Below are positions 63,344 through 64,000 of a stretch of DNA of 64,000 nt, one piece after another. The translations under genes and the position numbers were made by a program. Source of the DNA: Amycolatopsis nigrescens CSC17Ta-90 (GTDB lineage Bacteria; Actinomycetota; Actinomycetes; Mycobacteriales; Pseudonocardiaceae); assembly GCF_000384315.1 (NCBI RefSeq), contig NZ_ARVW01000001.1:4836157-4900156 (forward strand), written 5' to 3'. Position 1 is the first letter of the stretch. Every line of letters begins with the position of its first letter. The notes beneath the pieces are model-generated. The model worked only from the letters and a program-made list of their open reading frames with translations, searched no databases and had not been told where the DNA came from.

Positions 63344-64000
63344 GTGAAACCTCGGGTCCTCGTCGTGGACGATGAATTGGGCGTGCGCAAAGCGCTGCAC
63401 CGCGGCCTGCGCGCGGAAGGCATGGACGTGGTCACCGCCGCCGACGGGCCGAGCGGGCTGCGGCTGGCCGAGACCGGTTCCTTCGACGTGCTGCTGCTGG
63501 ACATCATGCTGCCCGGCCTGTCCGGCTACCGGGTGCTGCAGCACCTGCGCGCGCAGGGCGTGCCGACGCCGGTGCTGATGATCTCGGCGAAGGACGGTGA
63601 GGTCGACCAGGCGGACGGCCTCGACCTGGGCGCCGACGGGTACATCGTCAAGCCGTTCTCCTTCGTGGTGCTGGTCGCGCAGGTGCGCGCGGTGCTGCGG
63701 CGGGCGTCCTCGGAAGGGGTGCGCGGGCCGTTGCGGATCGGCGGGCTGGTGGTGGACAGGGCCACCCGGGAGGTGCACTGGCACGACGAGCCGGTGGCGC
63801 TGAGCCCGCGGGAGTTCGCGCTGCTCGAGGTGCTCGCCGCGCGGGCTGGCACGGTGGTCACCAAGGACGAGCTGCTGCGCGCGGTCTGGGGCGACGAGCA
63901 GGCGGCCACCCGCAACGTGGTCGAGGTCTATGTCGGTTATGTCCGGCGCAAGCTGGACGCGGTTGGCGCCGGCTCGCTGGTGCGCACCGTCCGCGGCCAC
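63344..64000 (+). CDS. OmpR-family response regulator (3' end outside the window)
   Basis: 219 residues seen from GTG 63344; the last few residues lie beyond the window. Receiver domain: VLVVDDELGVRKAL (acidic pair), LLLDIMLPGLSG with the phosphorylated Asp, MISAKDGEVDQADGL (Thr replaced by Ser), and GYIVKPFSF with the Lys. The C-terminal winged helix has LSPREFALLEVLAARAGTVVTKDELLRAVWG and NVVEVYVGYVRRKLD. A histidine kinase gene is expected just to the right. Probably controls the divergent LolA/ABC operon. Confidence 0.94.
   Translation, partial: MKPRVLVVDDELGVRKALHRGLRAEGMDVVTAADGPSGLRLAETGSFDVLLLDIMLPGLSGYRVLQHLRAQGVPTPVLMISAKDGEVDQADGLDLGADGYIVKPFSFVVLVAQVRAVLRRASSEGVRGPLRIGGLVVDRATREVHWHDEPVALSPREFALLEVLAARAGTVVTKDELLRAVWGDEQAATRNVVEVYVGYVRRKLDAVGAGSLVRTVRGH

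Overview
The window is high-GC actinobacterial DNA with abundant GTG starts, 4-nt stop/start overlaps and strong GC bias at third codon positions. The gene content points to the Pseudonocardiaceae, most likely Amycolatopsis or a close relative; the genus is an inference. Much of it follows the order of the Mycobacterium tuberculosis Rv1085c-Rv1112 segment: hemolysin III, short-chain Z-prenyl synthase, phoH2, fumarase, glpX, xseB, xseA, the Rv1109c-type lipid-droplet protein, ispH, the Rv1111c-type membrane protein and ychF. Other genes are inserted between these blocks.

Positions 1129-11970 hold a complete integrated element of the actinomycete integrative and conjugative (AICE, pSAM2-like) type. 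It is bounded by a perfect 32-bp direct repeat. The right copy forms the 3' end of the hemolysin III gene and the left copy carries the stop codon of an SDR gene. Its module reads: low-GC PIN-domain cargo gene, HAD hydrolase and GntR repressor (leftward), then rightward pra-like activator, small helical and zinc-ribbon proteins, FtsK-like DNA translocase, replication initiator, excisionase and tyrosine integrase. Tandem 9-bp sites at both ends look like integrase arm sites.

From 11.9 to 17.4 kb come hemolysin III, prenyl synthase, a small secreted protein, phoH2 behind a strongly structured leader, and guaB1. From 17.7 to 29.1 kb is a mixed block: PrpF-like isomerase with an MFS exporter, DUF309, HxlR/SnoaL pair, metallo-hydrolase, old yellow enzyme, ATP-dependent ligase ligB, TetR, MocR and XRE regulators, and an EamA exporter. 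From 29.1 to 50.2 kb lie fumC, a ferredoxin reductase, a secreted trypsin-like protease, glpX, xseAB, ispH, rmuC, sbcDC behind a LexA box, an SDR/XRE pair, a hydrolase, a CGNR regulator, the alkA-ogt alkylation-repair operon and ychF.

From 50.4 to 55.9 kb is an accessory patch: two DUF397 genes in inverted orientation, two XRE-DUF5753 regulators, and between them a very short peptide ORF followed by an E1-like (ThiF) enzyme with an N-terminal PqqD-like domain. This looks like a minimal peptide-modification locus and is the most interesting candidate new system in the window. Small membrane proteins follow.

The right end has a pterin dehydratase, a TPP riboswitch controlling a thiamine-type ABC importer (thiBPQ), and an ABC exporter/LolA-like operon divergent from an OmpR-family response regulator that runs off the window. 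Two families of long intergenic palindromes recur between convergent genes and supply several stop codons.
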